Source of the DNA: Symmachiella dynata
Lineage (GTDB): Bacteria; Planctomycetota; Planctomycetia; Planctomycetales; Planctomycetaceae
Assembly (NCBI RefSeq): GCF_007747995.1
Contig: NZ_CP036276.1
Location: 5,756,001 to 5,820,000, forward strand
Length of the DNA stretch: 64,000 nucleotides
Direction of reading: 5' to 3'
In this document: in pieces, positions 7,494 through 15,726 of the stretch
Position numbering within the stretch: position 1 is the stretch's first letter
Layout: each line of letters opens with the position of its first letter
Notes under the pieces: generated by a model
The model's database searches: none
What the model was told of the DNA's origin: nothing
Seen by the model: the letters and a program-made list of their open reading frames with translations, nothing else
Program-made: the position numbers and the translations under genes

Positions 7494-9614
7494 ATGTTCT
7501 CCATCCACGATACGCCCCATGCCTTGTGTGACGGGATTTCCCGTCGCGAAGTGCTGCGTATTGGGGGGCTGAGTACATTTGGCCTGACGCTGCCCGGTTT
7601 GTTGCAAGCGAAAGAACAGTCCTCGCTCGTCACCGACGATCCGATGTTTGGGCGGGCGAAGAATGTGATTTATGTCTGGCTGCAGGGCGGACCGCCGCAG
7701 CATGAGACGTTTGATCCCAAGCCGCACGCTCCGCTGGAAATCCGCGGCCCGTTTCAACCGATTCAAACCAGAATCCCCGGTGAGAACTTCTGCGAGTTGC
7801 TCCCCCGCACGGCGCGGATCGCGCATAAGTTGGCCATCGTGCGTTCGTTGGCGACGGATAACAACATCCACTCGTCCAGCGCCTACGAAGTGCTGACCGG
7901 TTATCCGTATCGCGGGCCGAACGCGCGCACGATTACGCCGACCGACTGGCCTTACTTTGGCTCGCTGGTCAAAAAACTGAAACCGAGCGAGCGGTTGCCG
8001 GCGCTGTCGACGGTCTGGCTGCCGGACATTATGCGGCTGAATGAAAACGTGACCCCCGCCGGGCAGACGGGCGGATTTCTCGGACGGCAATGGGATCCCG
8101 ACCGCTTTAAAGGAGACCCCAACGATCCGAACTTCGAAATCGAAGGCATGAACCTCACCGGCATTGAACCGCTACGGCTGAACCAGCGGATTTCATTGCT
8201 CAAACAATTCGAACAACGCTTCGACACCATCGAACGCGATCGCGCCGCCGATGTGTATGACACGTTCCAAGGCCAAGCACTCGACCTGCTGACCAGCGCG
8301 CGGGTCCGCGAGGCATTTCGTATTCAAAACGAACCGGACAAAGTCCGCGATCGCTACGGCCGCACCAAGTGGGGGCAATGCTTGCTGCTGGCGCGTCGCA
8401 TGGTGGAAGTCGGCGTGCGGTTGGTGCATGTGAATTGGACTCGCGAACCGGGAGACTCGGCTGTCGACAATCCCATGTGGGACACACACGCTCAAAACGC
8501 TGACCGTGTCGAAGACGTGTTGTGCCCGATGTTCGATGTCGGCTTTACCGCTTTGATCGACGATCTCGATCAACGGGGCTTGCTGGATGAAACATTGGTG
8601 GTCGCCATCGGCGAATTCGGTCGCACTCCGAAGATCAATCGCTCCGGCGGCCGCGATCATTGGGGGCCGGTGTTCAGTTTTGCCATGGCCGGAGCGGGGA
8701 TCTCCGAAGGACAGGTCTACGGCGCCAGCGATAAAACCGGCGGGTACCCGGCGCGCGATCGGGTGAGTGGCGGCGACGTGACGGCCACGATCTTCCATCT
8801 GCTGGGGATCGACCACACCACGCGATTCAAAGACACCGAAGGCCGCGAACATTCGCTCACCGGCGGCCAACCGATTTACGGTTTGATGGGCAACGAACCG
8901 GCACTTAAAAAGCCAGCCATTCCGGGCGGCAACATCGCCCGGGTCCCGATGTACTCCACCGACCTGTTGCTCGATAAGGATTTGGCAGGCGAGATGCCGT
9001 TGATGCCGGTGACGACCGGTTCGCGCCCCAAGGGTTGGCGAGCTGCTCCCCTGCCGGAGGGGAAACCGGAAAGCGCCTTCGCTGTCCGTCACATTGTCAG
9101 CGACGATGCACACCATGTTGCCCTCGGTTTTGGTGGCGAAACCGCTGTGACAATTCCCGCCGACGCGACGGCACTGTTGGCCCAAGAGATGCGTAACCCG
9201 CGTGCGGGATCGTTCCAAATGACGGTCCGCGCCTGTGTGACAGCTGCCAACGAGCAAGCCTATCAAGAGTTGTTCGCGAATCATTTCCGCTGCCGAATGG
9301 TGATGTTTCGCTTTGCCGATGGGGACAAGAATCCCACGAAGCGTCAAGAACTCGGCACGCTCGAATTCCAGCCGCCATTTTCCCCAAGTGGCGCTCCGCG
9401 CTACGGCAGCTTCGAACTCACCCACCGCCTCGACAGCCCCGCCCCCGGCGCAAATTTCAGCATCGGCCGCGGCTTGGCGATCGCCGTCCTGCTGGAAAAG
9501 ACTTCCCCCGGCGAACTAAATGTCCCCGCCGGCACACCCCCGGTGTCACTGTGCATCGACCACATTGATTTGCGGTTTGATAGCCGTGTGATCAACGGTG
9601 ATGTGCAGGTTTGA
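7494..9614 (+). CDS. DUF1501 (sulfatase-fold) protein with Tat signal
   Basis: The ATG at 7494 is preferred over the GTG at 7482 because it puts the signal near the N-terminus; the product is 706 aa. SRREVLRIGG with a hydrophobic stretch is a Tat signal peptide. The body has the DUF1501 hallmarks: VWLQGGPPQHETFDPK, SLATDNNIHSS, AIGEFGRTPKIN and GGRDHWG, which form an alkaline-phosphatase/sulfatase-like metal site. DUF1501 proteins are greatly expanded in planctomycetes, usually paired with a DUF1553/DUF1549 cytochrome-like protein, but no such partner is adjacent here. About 200 extra C-terminal residues lack a recognisable domain. Enzymatic activity is unknown. Confidence 0.85.
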   Translation: MFSIHDTPHALCDGISRREVLRIGGLSTFGLTLPGLLQAKEQSSLVTDDPMFGRAKNVIYVWLQGGPPQHETFDPKPHAPLEIRGPFQPIQTRIPGENFCELLPRTARIAHKLAIVRSLATDNNIHSSSAYEVLTGYPYRGPNARTITPTDWPYFGSLVKKLKPSERLPALSTVWLPDIMRLNENVTPAGQTGGFLGRQWDPDRFKGDPNDPNFEIEGMNLTGIEPLRLNQRISLLKQFEQRFDTIERDRAADVYDTFQGQALDLLTSARVREAFRIQNEPDKVRDRYGRTKWGQCLLLARRMVEVGVRLVHVNWTREPGDSAVDNPMWDTHAQNADRVEDVLCPMFDVGFTALIDDLDQRGLLDETLVVAIGEFGRTPKINRSGGRDHWGPVFSFAMAGAGISEGQVYGASDKTGGYPARDRVSGGDVTATIFHLLGIDHTTRFKDTEGREHSLTGGQPIYGLMGNEPALKKPAIPGGNIARVPMYSTDLLLDKDLAGEMPLMPVTTGSRPKGWRAAPLPEGKPESAFAVRHIVSDDAHHVALGFGGETAVTIPADATALLAQEMRNPRAGSFQMTVRACVTAANEQAYQELFANHFRCRMVMFRFADGDKNPTKRQELGTLEFQPPFSPSGAPRYGSFELTHRLDSPAPGANFSIGRGLAIAVLLEKTSPGELNVPAGTPPVSLCIDHIDLRFDSRVINGDVQV

Positions 9615-9665
9615 GAGTTGCTGAATGCGGTGTTGCAATTACGTGGCAACGCCTAGGAGCATGTC

Positions 9666-10592
9666 ATGAGGCAAGAAATGCTCGACCACAACTACGAATT
9701 GGCGGATGGATATCGTCGTGAAGAGGGACGGCCTGATAACTACCGGCACGCGATCGCGTTGTGTCGTGAGGGTGACGCCGCCGACGATCCCAGGTTCACG
9801 AATATGCTCGGCTATTTCTCCGAACACGGCTTTGGGGTGAAGCAAGATGAATCGAAGGCGCTGAAGTATTATGAGCGGGCTGCCGGGTTAGGACTGGCGA
9901 TTGCGAAATACAACTGTGGCGTGATGTATGCGGAGCGGGGGGCGCAGGAACGCGCGGTCGCATCGTGGCGCGAGGCGGCAGAAATGGACGAAACCTATTC
10001 AATGCTCAAATTGGGCTGGGCCTACGAACATGGTCTTGGCGTACCGCAGAATTGCGCCGAAAGCGTGCAGTATTACGAAACGGCCGCGGAACACAAAAAC
10101 GCCTTGGGCGCGCTGGAACTCATCAGGCTCATGCGCGAGGAAAAAGGAATCGAAAAAAACATCAGCCGAATGGTGGAACTTCTTGATTTGGCCCGCGAAC
10201 AAGACCATCCCGATGCTTGGCTCGAAACCGGGCTGATGTATGACAATGGTGATCTGCCAGCAGAAAATCAGCGCAATGAAGCAATGTCATACTTCGAAAA
10301 AGCAGCAGAACTTGGCTCGACCGTTGCGCAGGAATGGTGCGGCGAACGCTATGCCATGGGCATCAGAGATGTTAAGCGTGACATCACTAAGGGAATTGGT
10401 TTCCTCAAACAAGCGGCAGCAGCAGGTCGTCCTCGCGCAAAATACGTATTGGCCTGCTTGCACGCCTCGGGTGAGGGCGTAACGCAAGACTACGAAATCG
10501 CGTTTCAACTTTGCCAAGAAGCTGCGGAAACTGGCGAGCCGGCTGCTCAGAAAATGCTGGCGATGATGCACAACGACGGTTTGGGCCTCTGA
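9666..10592 (+). CDS. Sel1-like repeat (TPR-like) protein
   Basis: The 308-aa product is built of Sel1 repeats with the pattern A-x-x-x-L-G-x-x-Y-x-x-G-x-G-V-x-x-D: GYFSEHGFGVKQDESKALKYYERAA, KLGWAYEHGLGVPQ, ETGLMYDNGDLP and LACLHASGEGVTQDYEIAFQ. These fold as an alpha-solenoid scaffold. There is no signal peptide, so it is probably cytoplasmic. A TAGGAG Shine-Dalgarno-like block precedes the ATG. The sequence does not show which partner it binds. Confidence 0.8.
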   Translation: MRQEMLDHNYELADGYRREEGRPDNYRHAIALCREGDAADDPRFTNMLGYFSEHGFGVKQDESKALKYYERAAGLGLAIAKYNCGVMYAERGAQERAVASWREAAEMDETYSMLKLGWAYEHGLGVPQNCAESVQYYETAAEHKNALGALELIRLMREEKGIEKNISRMVELLDLAREQDHPDAWLETGLMYDNGDLPAENQRNEAMSYFEKAAELGSTVAQEWCGERYAMGIRDVKRDITKGIGFLKQAAAAGRPRAKYVLACLHASGEGVTQDYEIAFQLCQEAAETGEPAAQKMLAMMHNDGLGL

Positions 10593-10623
10593 TTCGCTCA
10601 ATCCAGTTCGCCCCCCACCCCGC

Positions 10624-10652
10624 TATCAACGCGATACAATCTCTCCTATAAT
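10624..10652 (+). promoter_or_regulatory. Possible sigma-70-type promoter for the epimerase gene
   Basis: A perfect TATAAT hexamer lies at 10647-10652, 70 bases before the ATG at 10723. The -35 region (about 10624-10629, TATCAA) is a poor match, so only the -10 element supports the call. Confidence 0.3.
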
Positions 10653-10722
10653 GTGCTGCGTAACGTCTTTTCGCCCATATCTCCGCGGCTGGTCCGCGTT
10701 ATCACATCAGGACTGATGATTC

Positions 10723-11691
10723 ATGTCACATTGCCTTGTTACCGGCGGCGCCGGGTTTATTGGGAGTCATCTCACGGAACTGTTGCTTGCCGATGGGCAT
10801 GAGGTGACCGTGCTGGATAACCTGTCCACCGGAGAGCAGGGGAATCTGCGCGGCGTGAGTGATCATCCACGGTTTCGTTTTTTGGCTGGGTCGATTACCG
10901 ATCCGGTGATGATGAGCGAAGCGGTGAGCGGTGTGGACGTGATTTATCACTTGGCCGCTGCCGTCGGTGTGCGGCTGGTTGCTGAAGATCCCGTCCGCAC
11001 GATCGAAACCAACATCTATCCCACCGAAGTGCTGTTGCGATTAGCGGTACAAGGGGGGCAAAAGTTTTTTCTCGCCTCGACCAGCGAAGTCTACGGCAAG
11101 AATTTCAAGGAATCGTGGGCCGAAGAGGACGACCTGCATTTCGGCGCCACGACGCGGCCCCGTTGGGCGTATGGTTGCAGCAAAGCGATCGATGAATTTT
11201 TGGCGCTGGCGTATTCAAAAAAGTACAACCTGAATGTGGTGATCGGCCGATTCTTTAATGTCGTCGGGCCGCGGCAGGTCGGGAATTACGGGATGGTGAT
11301 CCCTCGTTTCGTCGATCAAGCCTTAGCGGGTGGACCGGTGATTGTTTACGACGATGGCGGACAAGAACGATGCTTTGGGCATGTCGGCGAAGTGGCTGGC
11401 ATCGTCAAGGATCTGATGGACGAACCTTCGGCCGCGGGTAATGTGTTCAACATTGGCAGCGATCAATCGGTTTCGATTCGTGAGTTAGCTGAAGCGGTCG
11501 TTGCCAAGGTCGATCCCAAAATTGCGATCGAGTACATCCCCTACAGCGAAGCCTATGGCGACGATTTCGAAGACATCCGCCGCCGCGTCCCCGATGTGGC
11601 CAAGTTAGAAAAAACACTCGGCCGCAAACCGGTCATGCCGCTGGATCAAATCTTGGATGACATCATTGCCGCGAAACGCGCCGACAATTAG
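10723..11691 (+). CDS. NAD-dependent sugar-nucleotide epimerase/dehydratase
   Basis: This 322-aa extended short-chain dehydrogenase begins with the Rossmann motif TGGAGFIG (G8, G11, G14), has VLDNLSTG where the NAD ribose is bound, STSEVYG for the catalytic Ser/Thr and the Y150-x-x-x-K154 pair in [27 protein letters not shown] and FNIGS are typical of UDP-glucose 4-epimerase and UDP-glucuronate decarboxylase relatives. It probably interconverts nucleotide sugars for cell-surface glycans. I cannot assign the exact substrate. Confidence 0.85.
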   Translation: MSHCLVTGGAGFIGSHLTELLLADGHEVTVLDNLSTGEQGNLRGVSDHPRFRFLAGSITDPVMMSEAVSGVDVIYHLAAAVGVRLVAEDPVRTIETNIYPTEVLLRLAVQGGQKFFLASTSEVYGKNFKESWAEEDDLHFGATTRPRWAYGCSKAIDEFLALAYSKKYNLNVVIGRFFNVVGPRQVGNYGMVIPRFVDQALAGGPVIVYDDGGQERCFGHVGEVAGIVKDLMDEPSAAGNVFNIGSDQSVSIRELAEAVVAKVDPKIAIEYIPYSEAYGDDFEDIRRRVPDVAKLEKTLGRKPVMPLDQILDDIIAAKRADN

Positions 11692-11742
11692 TGCGGGAGC
11701 GGTGTGGCTAGCAGGTCTACGAACGATGTCGTGTTTTGCAGG

Positions 11743-12675
11743 TCAAACCTCGCGGCGCTGTACCTGCACGCGATAGGGCGGTTGGGCTTTGATGACTTCA
11801 TAGGGAGGACTTGCGGCGAAGTCGTTGAAGAGCGATTGCGCGCGCTCGTTGTTGACGTCTCCCGCGTGGGCGTGGAGTGCGAAGCGCAACTGGAGCGGTT
11901 GGTCCTTGGTGATTTCGATGCCGTTGTGCATGCAGACCGACGCAGCCATCCAGCCGTCCTTGCGGACGTGCCAACTGTTGGGCGTGTGGGGGTTCGTGGG
12001 GTGGCTGAAGTAGGTGATGCCTTCGGTGATCTCATTCGTGATCGGGCCACTGTAGTCCATCCATTCGGCCGGTTTGCCAAAGATGTCCGCTTCGCCTTTT
12101 ACTCCGCTGCTGTTGGTTAATTGCCCGCCGCCATAGGCGTGGCTGATCGACTTGGCCATCCGCACCGCCAAAAACGCGAAGTTGGTCTTTTCCAACAGCA
12201 ACGAATTGCCGGCCGGCGTAAAGCGGGTTTGCAATTCGAGCCAGGTTTCGCCATCAGGGAGAGGACGCAAAGCGGCGATCAGTCGTTGTTGCATCAACTT
12301 CGCCGCATGTCCGTCGTACCAACCGATGTCGGTGACCATCACCGCTTCGTCTTCGCCATCCTGGTAATGCACCCAATCGTCCTGCCGCGCGCGATTGTTG
12401 TTCTTGTCCCCCCAGAAATCGAGACCGGCGACTTTGTGGTGCGCAAACCAGATCGATTTATGATGATCGTGATCCGGTGCCGCAGGATGTCCCATACGGG
12501 TGAGTGGTTTTCCGCTGGGGCCGAGCAGCGGATAAAAATGCGGCCGGGTATAGCGCGTCGCCGCATGCCACCGTAGGCGTTCAGTCCCTTCGACCTGAAA
12601 GGAGACCTGGGAATCAGCAATCGGAACGGCTTGCACGCGGGGGATTTTGTAGGTCATGGGAGATACCGAACTCAC
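11743..12675 (-). CDS. PmoA-like DUF6807 protein
   Basis: The 310-aa protein shows the features of the family annotated as PmoA-like (DUF6807): RPHFYPLLGPSGKPLTRMGH, DHDHHKSIWFAH, WVHYQDGE and SISHAYGGGQLTNSSG. Despite its family name it is not a methane monooxygenase subunit: the sequence is soluble, without membrane helices. The family is frequent in planctomycetes and Bacteroidetes and often sits near sugar-oxidation genes. The HDHHK cluster could bind metal. No signal peptide is seen. Function is not established. Confidence 0.75.
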   Translation of the reverse strand: MSSVSPMTYKIPRVQAVPIADSQVSFQVEGTERLRWHAATRYTRPHFYPLLGPSGKPLTRMGHPAAPDHDHHKSIWFAHHKVAGLDFWGDKNNNRARQDDWVHYQDGEDEAVMVTDIGWYDGHAAKLMQQRLIAALRPLPDGETWLELQTRFTPAGNSLLLEKTNFAFLAVRMAKSISHAYGGGQLTNSSGVKGEADIFGKPAEWMDYSGPITNEITEGITYFSHPTNPHTPNSWHVRKDGWMAASVCMHNGIEITKDQPLQLRFALHAHAGDVNNERAQSLFNDFAASPPYEVIKAQPPYRVQVQRREV

Positions 12676-12811
12676 AGAAATAGTTTGACGAAAGGGGGCT
12701 ACTAAGCAGGCGTTTCAATGGGCGCAGCATGATCGCCCCACTTGAGCGGATGACGGTGAACGGGGCCGGGCGGCGATGCGGCTAACATCGCCGGGATGAA
12801 CGCGGCGACTG

Positions 12812-13042
12812 TTAAAACAACGTATAGATAAACGGCGCCGCCCCAGTGGAACCCAGTAGCACCAACAGACCAACCAGTCCCAAGACAGTGACGATGGGAA
12901 TCATCCACCACGCTTTGTTTTCGATGATGAACATGCCGAATTCTTGCACAAGCGAAAGCGGCTTTTCCTCGCCCGCTTGTTCGAATTCGGTTTTCGCTTC
13001 GGTGTTTGATTCATTCGGTTCAGGTTCGGCCTGCGGCGACAT
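12812..13042 (-). CDS. DUF5989 mini-membrane protein (SxtK-like)
   Basis: The start at 13042 (MSPQAEPEP) is preferred over an upstream Met at 13090. The 76-aa product has an acidic N-tail, then SLVQEFGMFIIENKAWWMIP and one transmembrane helix ending in APFIYTLF at the very C-terminus, which is the signature end of DUF5989. It is the third gene of an operon after the carbamoyltransferase and SxtJ-like genes. Members of this small family recur beside O-carbamoyltransferases, and the order matches sxtI-sxtJ-sxtK of saxitoxin clusters. It may be a membrane helper for the carbamoylation system; no direct function is known to me. Confidence 0.75.
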   Translation of the reverse strand: MSPQAEPEPNESNTEAKTEFEQAGEEKPLSLVQEFGMFIIENKAWWMIPIVTVLGLVGLLVLLGSTGAAPFIYTLF

Positions 13043-13099
13043 GCTCAATTTTCCCTTACCTGAGATGTGGATGCCCAGCGGCATCGCCACATTTGTTTG

Positions 13100-13507
13100 T
13101 TATGTTTGGCGGTAATACCTGGTGGCGTCGCGTGGTTGCGATTTTGGTTGCCAATAACTGGTGGAGCTACGCGCGGTTTTCAACTGCAGGGCATCGCGGC
13201 GCATCAATCGGAAAATGATTCCGATGGGCAGAAAAACACCGAAATAGACACACAGCATGCCCAGTTCCCCGAGCACCAATCCCACGGGAATGGCCACGAT
13301 CATCATTGCCAAGAACACGGGGCGAATGCCGCGTGGCCAAACCAAACCGAGGATTGCTAGCGCCACCCCCACCACAGCCAGTCCCCCGATGACTGAGTTG
13401 CTGCCGCCCCAAAGCCAACCGAGGCTGGGTAAGGCGAACGCACAGATTCCGCCGAACTGCTGCAATTTTCGGCTCGTGGGATTCCAGTCGATCTCGACAA
13501 GTTTCAT
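13100..13507 (-). CDS. SxtJ family membrane protein
   Basis: The 135-aa protein has about three to four hydrophobic helices (CAFALPSLGWLWG, GGLAVVGVALAILGLV, PVFLAMMIVAIPVGLVLG and the MLCVYFGVFLPIGIIFRL segment), followed by a cytosolic tail with SYWQPKSQPRDATRYYRQT. The IFRLMRRDAL and SYWxPK...RYYRQ pieces are the signature of the SxtJ family. It starts 15 bases after the stop of the carbamoyltransferase gene and precedes the DUF5989 gene, so the three are almost certainly cotranscribed. Confidence 0.85.
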   Translation of the reverse strand: MKLVEIDWNPTSRKLQQFGGICAFALPSLGWLWGGSNSVIGGLAVVGVALAILGLVWPRGIRPVFLAMMIVAIPVGLVLGELGMLCVYFGVFLPIGIIFRLMRRDALQLKTARSSTSYWQPKSQPRDATRYYRQT

Positions 13508-13521
13508 CGGGCTGCCTGCTG

Positions 13522-15363
13522 TCAGTCCAGTTGGAATTGACCAAGGTGTTCGTTGCGTTCCGCTTCGCTCATCTGCTGAGGCTGTTGTGCTTTCAACAAC
13601 ACGTGCCGCCCAAGGACCAGCACATCCATATCGGTCGCCATAAAACAGCGGTACGCATCATCCGGCGTACAGACGATCGGTTCGCTGCGCACATTAAAGC
13701 TGGTGTTAATCAGCACCGGACACTCAGTCTTTTGATAGTAACACGTCAGTAGTTGATGAACCAGGGGATTGCGGTCACGGTCAACCGTCTGCACGCGTGC
13801 GGAGTAGTCGACATGCGTGACCGCTGGAATTTCTGACCGGCAAAAATTGAGTTTGTCGATTCCAAAGGCCTGTTCTTGTTCCGGACTGGGTGGAGTGCGG
13901 ATGTCTGGGTGCACGGGGGCCACCAGCAGCATATAAGGGCTGTCTTCCTGGGGCCGCATTTCGAAATAGCGATCGACATACTCCCGCAGCACGATCGGGG
14001 CAAACGGGCGAAACGACTCGCGGAATTTGATTTTCAGGTTCATGAGGGACTGCATCTCCTGGCTACGAGCATCCCCTAAAATGCTGCGCCCCCCCAGCGC
14101 GCGGGGTCCGAATTCCATGCGTCCTTGAAACCAGCCGATCACGTTTTGCTGCGCGATCAATTCCGCGACTTCTTCGCAAAGCTGTTCATCGGAGTCACAG
14201 ACTTCGTAAACTGCGTTGTGCTGGGACAACGTCTGCTGAATCTCGGCGTCGGAAAATTGCGGACCGAGAAACGAACCGTGCTGCTGATCGGGTGTGCTTG
14301 GTGTACGCGGCTTTTCCAGTAGTTGATGCCAGATGAACAGGGCTGTGCCCAAGGCGCCCCCGGCATCGCCGGCTGCGGGTTGAATCCAGAGGTTCTCAAA
14401 CGGCCCTTCACGGAGAATCCGACCATTGGCCACGCAGTTTAAGGCGACTCCCCCGGCCAGAACCAAGTTCTTCAGTCCGGTCGTCTCATGAACGTGCTGC
14501 GCCATGCGGAGCATGACCTCTTCGGTGACCGCCTGCACCGATGCCGCCAAGTCCATCTCGCGCTGCGTGACCTCCGATTCCGCTTCACGCGGCGGGCCGC
14601 CGAAAAGCTTATGGAATTTTTCCGACGTCATCGTCAGGCCTTGGCAATAGTTGAAATAGCTCATGTCCATGCGAAACGAGCCATCCGCCTTTAAGTCCAA
14701 GACATGCCCCAAAATCCGATCCTTGTAGATCGGTTGTCCATAAGGAGCCAGCCCCATGACTTTGTATTCGCCGCTGTTGACGCGAAATCCGGTGTAGTAA
14801 GTGAAAGCGGAATACAGCAGGCCCAACGAATGTGGAAAGCGGATTTCGTTTGTTAGTTGGATATTATTGCCACGACCGACGCCGAAGCAGGTCGTCGACC
14901 ATTCGCCCACGCCATCGATCGTCAAGATGGCTGCTTCTTCAAACGGTGATGGAAAAAACGCGCTAGCGGCGTGCGACTCGTGATGATCGGTGAACACAAA
15001 CCGGCCCGCATAACGTCCCCCTAGACCGCGGTTCAGTTCGCGCGGTAGGTGTAGTTTCTGCTTGAGCCACAACGGCATGGCTTGTCGAAACGAGCGATAT
15101 CCTGCGGGAACAAAGGCGAGATAGGTCTCCAACAGTCGTTCGAATTTGGTGACCGGTTTGTCATAGAAACCGACGTAATCCAGTTGTTCCGGCGTGATGC
15201 CCGCTTCGGCCAGGCAATAATCGACTGCGTTTTGAGGAAAGGCGAAGTCATGTTTGATGCGGGTGAAACGCTCTTCTTGCGCAGCGGCGACGATTTCTCC
15301 GTCGATGATCAGCGCAGCGGCCGAATCGTGATAAAACGCCGAAAGGCCCAGAATGGCGGTCAT
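13522..15363 (-). CDS. O-carbamoyltransferase (NodU/CmcH/SxtI family)
   Basis: The start at 15363 (MTAILGLSAFYHDSAA) is chosen because the family begins exactly there; the longer frame adds 35 non-conserved residues. The product is 613 aa. The N-terminal Kae1-like ATPase-fold domain carries HHESHAASAFF (about residues 126-136), the metal/carbamoyl-adenylate site, and VLAGGVALNCVANG. The C-terminal domain has QGRMEFGPRALGGRSILGD. The family moves the carbamoyl group of carbamoyl phosphate to a hydroxyl of a sugar or other small molecule. With the SxtJ and DUF5989 genes it forms a recurrent operon. The acceptor here is unknown; a surface glycan or secondary metabolite is plausible. Confidence 0.9.
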   Translation of the reverse strand: MTAILGLSAFYHDSAAALIIDGEIVAAAQEERFTRIKHDFAFPQNAVDYCLAEAGITPEQLDYVGFYDKPVTKFERLLETYLAFVPAGYRSFRQAMPLWLKQKLHLPRELNRGLGGRYAGRFVFTDHHESHAASAFFPSPFEEAAILTIDGVGEWSTTCFGVGRGNNIQLTNEIRFPHSLGLLYSAFTYYTGFRVNSGEYKVMGLAPYGQPIYKDRILGHVLDLKADGSFRMDMSYFNYCQGLTMTSEKFHKLFGGPPREAESEVTQREMDLAASVQAVTEEVMLRMAQHVHETTGLKNLVLAGGVALNCVANGRILREGPFENLWIQPAAGDAGGALGTALFIWHQLLEKPRTPSTPDQQHGSFLGPQFSDAEIQQTLSQHNAVYEVCDSDEQLCEEVAELIAQQNVIGWFQGRMEFGPRALGGRSILGDARSQEMQSLMNLKIKFRESFRPFAPIVLREYVDRYFEMRPQEDSPYMLLVAPVHPDIRTPPSPEQEQAFGIDKLNFCRSEIPAVTHVDYSARVQTVDRDRNPLVHQLLTCYYQKTECPVLINTSFNVRSEPIVCTPDDAYRCFMATDMDVLVLGRHVLLKAQQPQQMSEAERNEHLGQFQLD

Positions 15364-15726
15364 GCAAATCTCAATTCTGCCTGTGCTAGCCGGGATCAGG
15401 ATTGCGGCGGAACCGCGCGAACGTCGGCACGACGGCAATTCATTTAGACTGAGGAAGCAGTTTAGCAAATGGAAGGTTAGTGAGTAATGCCGGTCATGTC
15501 ACAAGAAGCCGGTCTTGGCAAAAACGTCTTACTTCATAGTGCCGACAATAGGCCATTGCGTTTTTTCGGTGGGTTGCGACAGCCAATATCGATCATTACA
15601 ATTATTGATCAAATACCAGTAAAAATCGTTTGAATTGACAACTGGATTCGCGACCTGTTGAAAAGCCCCTCAGACAAAGGAACGCGACCCTCTCCTTTGT
15701 CCATTGAAGGCCTGGCCTGTTCCATC
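15364..15726. other. Divergent intergenic region
   Basis: Between the carbamoyltransferase operon (minus) and the ABC operon (plus). A small palindrome TGATCAATAATTGTAATGATC (read on minus) lies at about 15590-15610, and TTGACA at 15635-15640 could be a -35 hexamer without a convincing -10. Promoters in both directions must lie here. No ORF or RNA gene is apparent. Confidence 0.4.

Noticed and set aside
12702-12911. A 69-codon frame overlapping the DUF5989 gene
   Set aside because: It shares the DUF5989 coding DNA in another frame and the DUF5989 C-terminal signature is clear.
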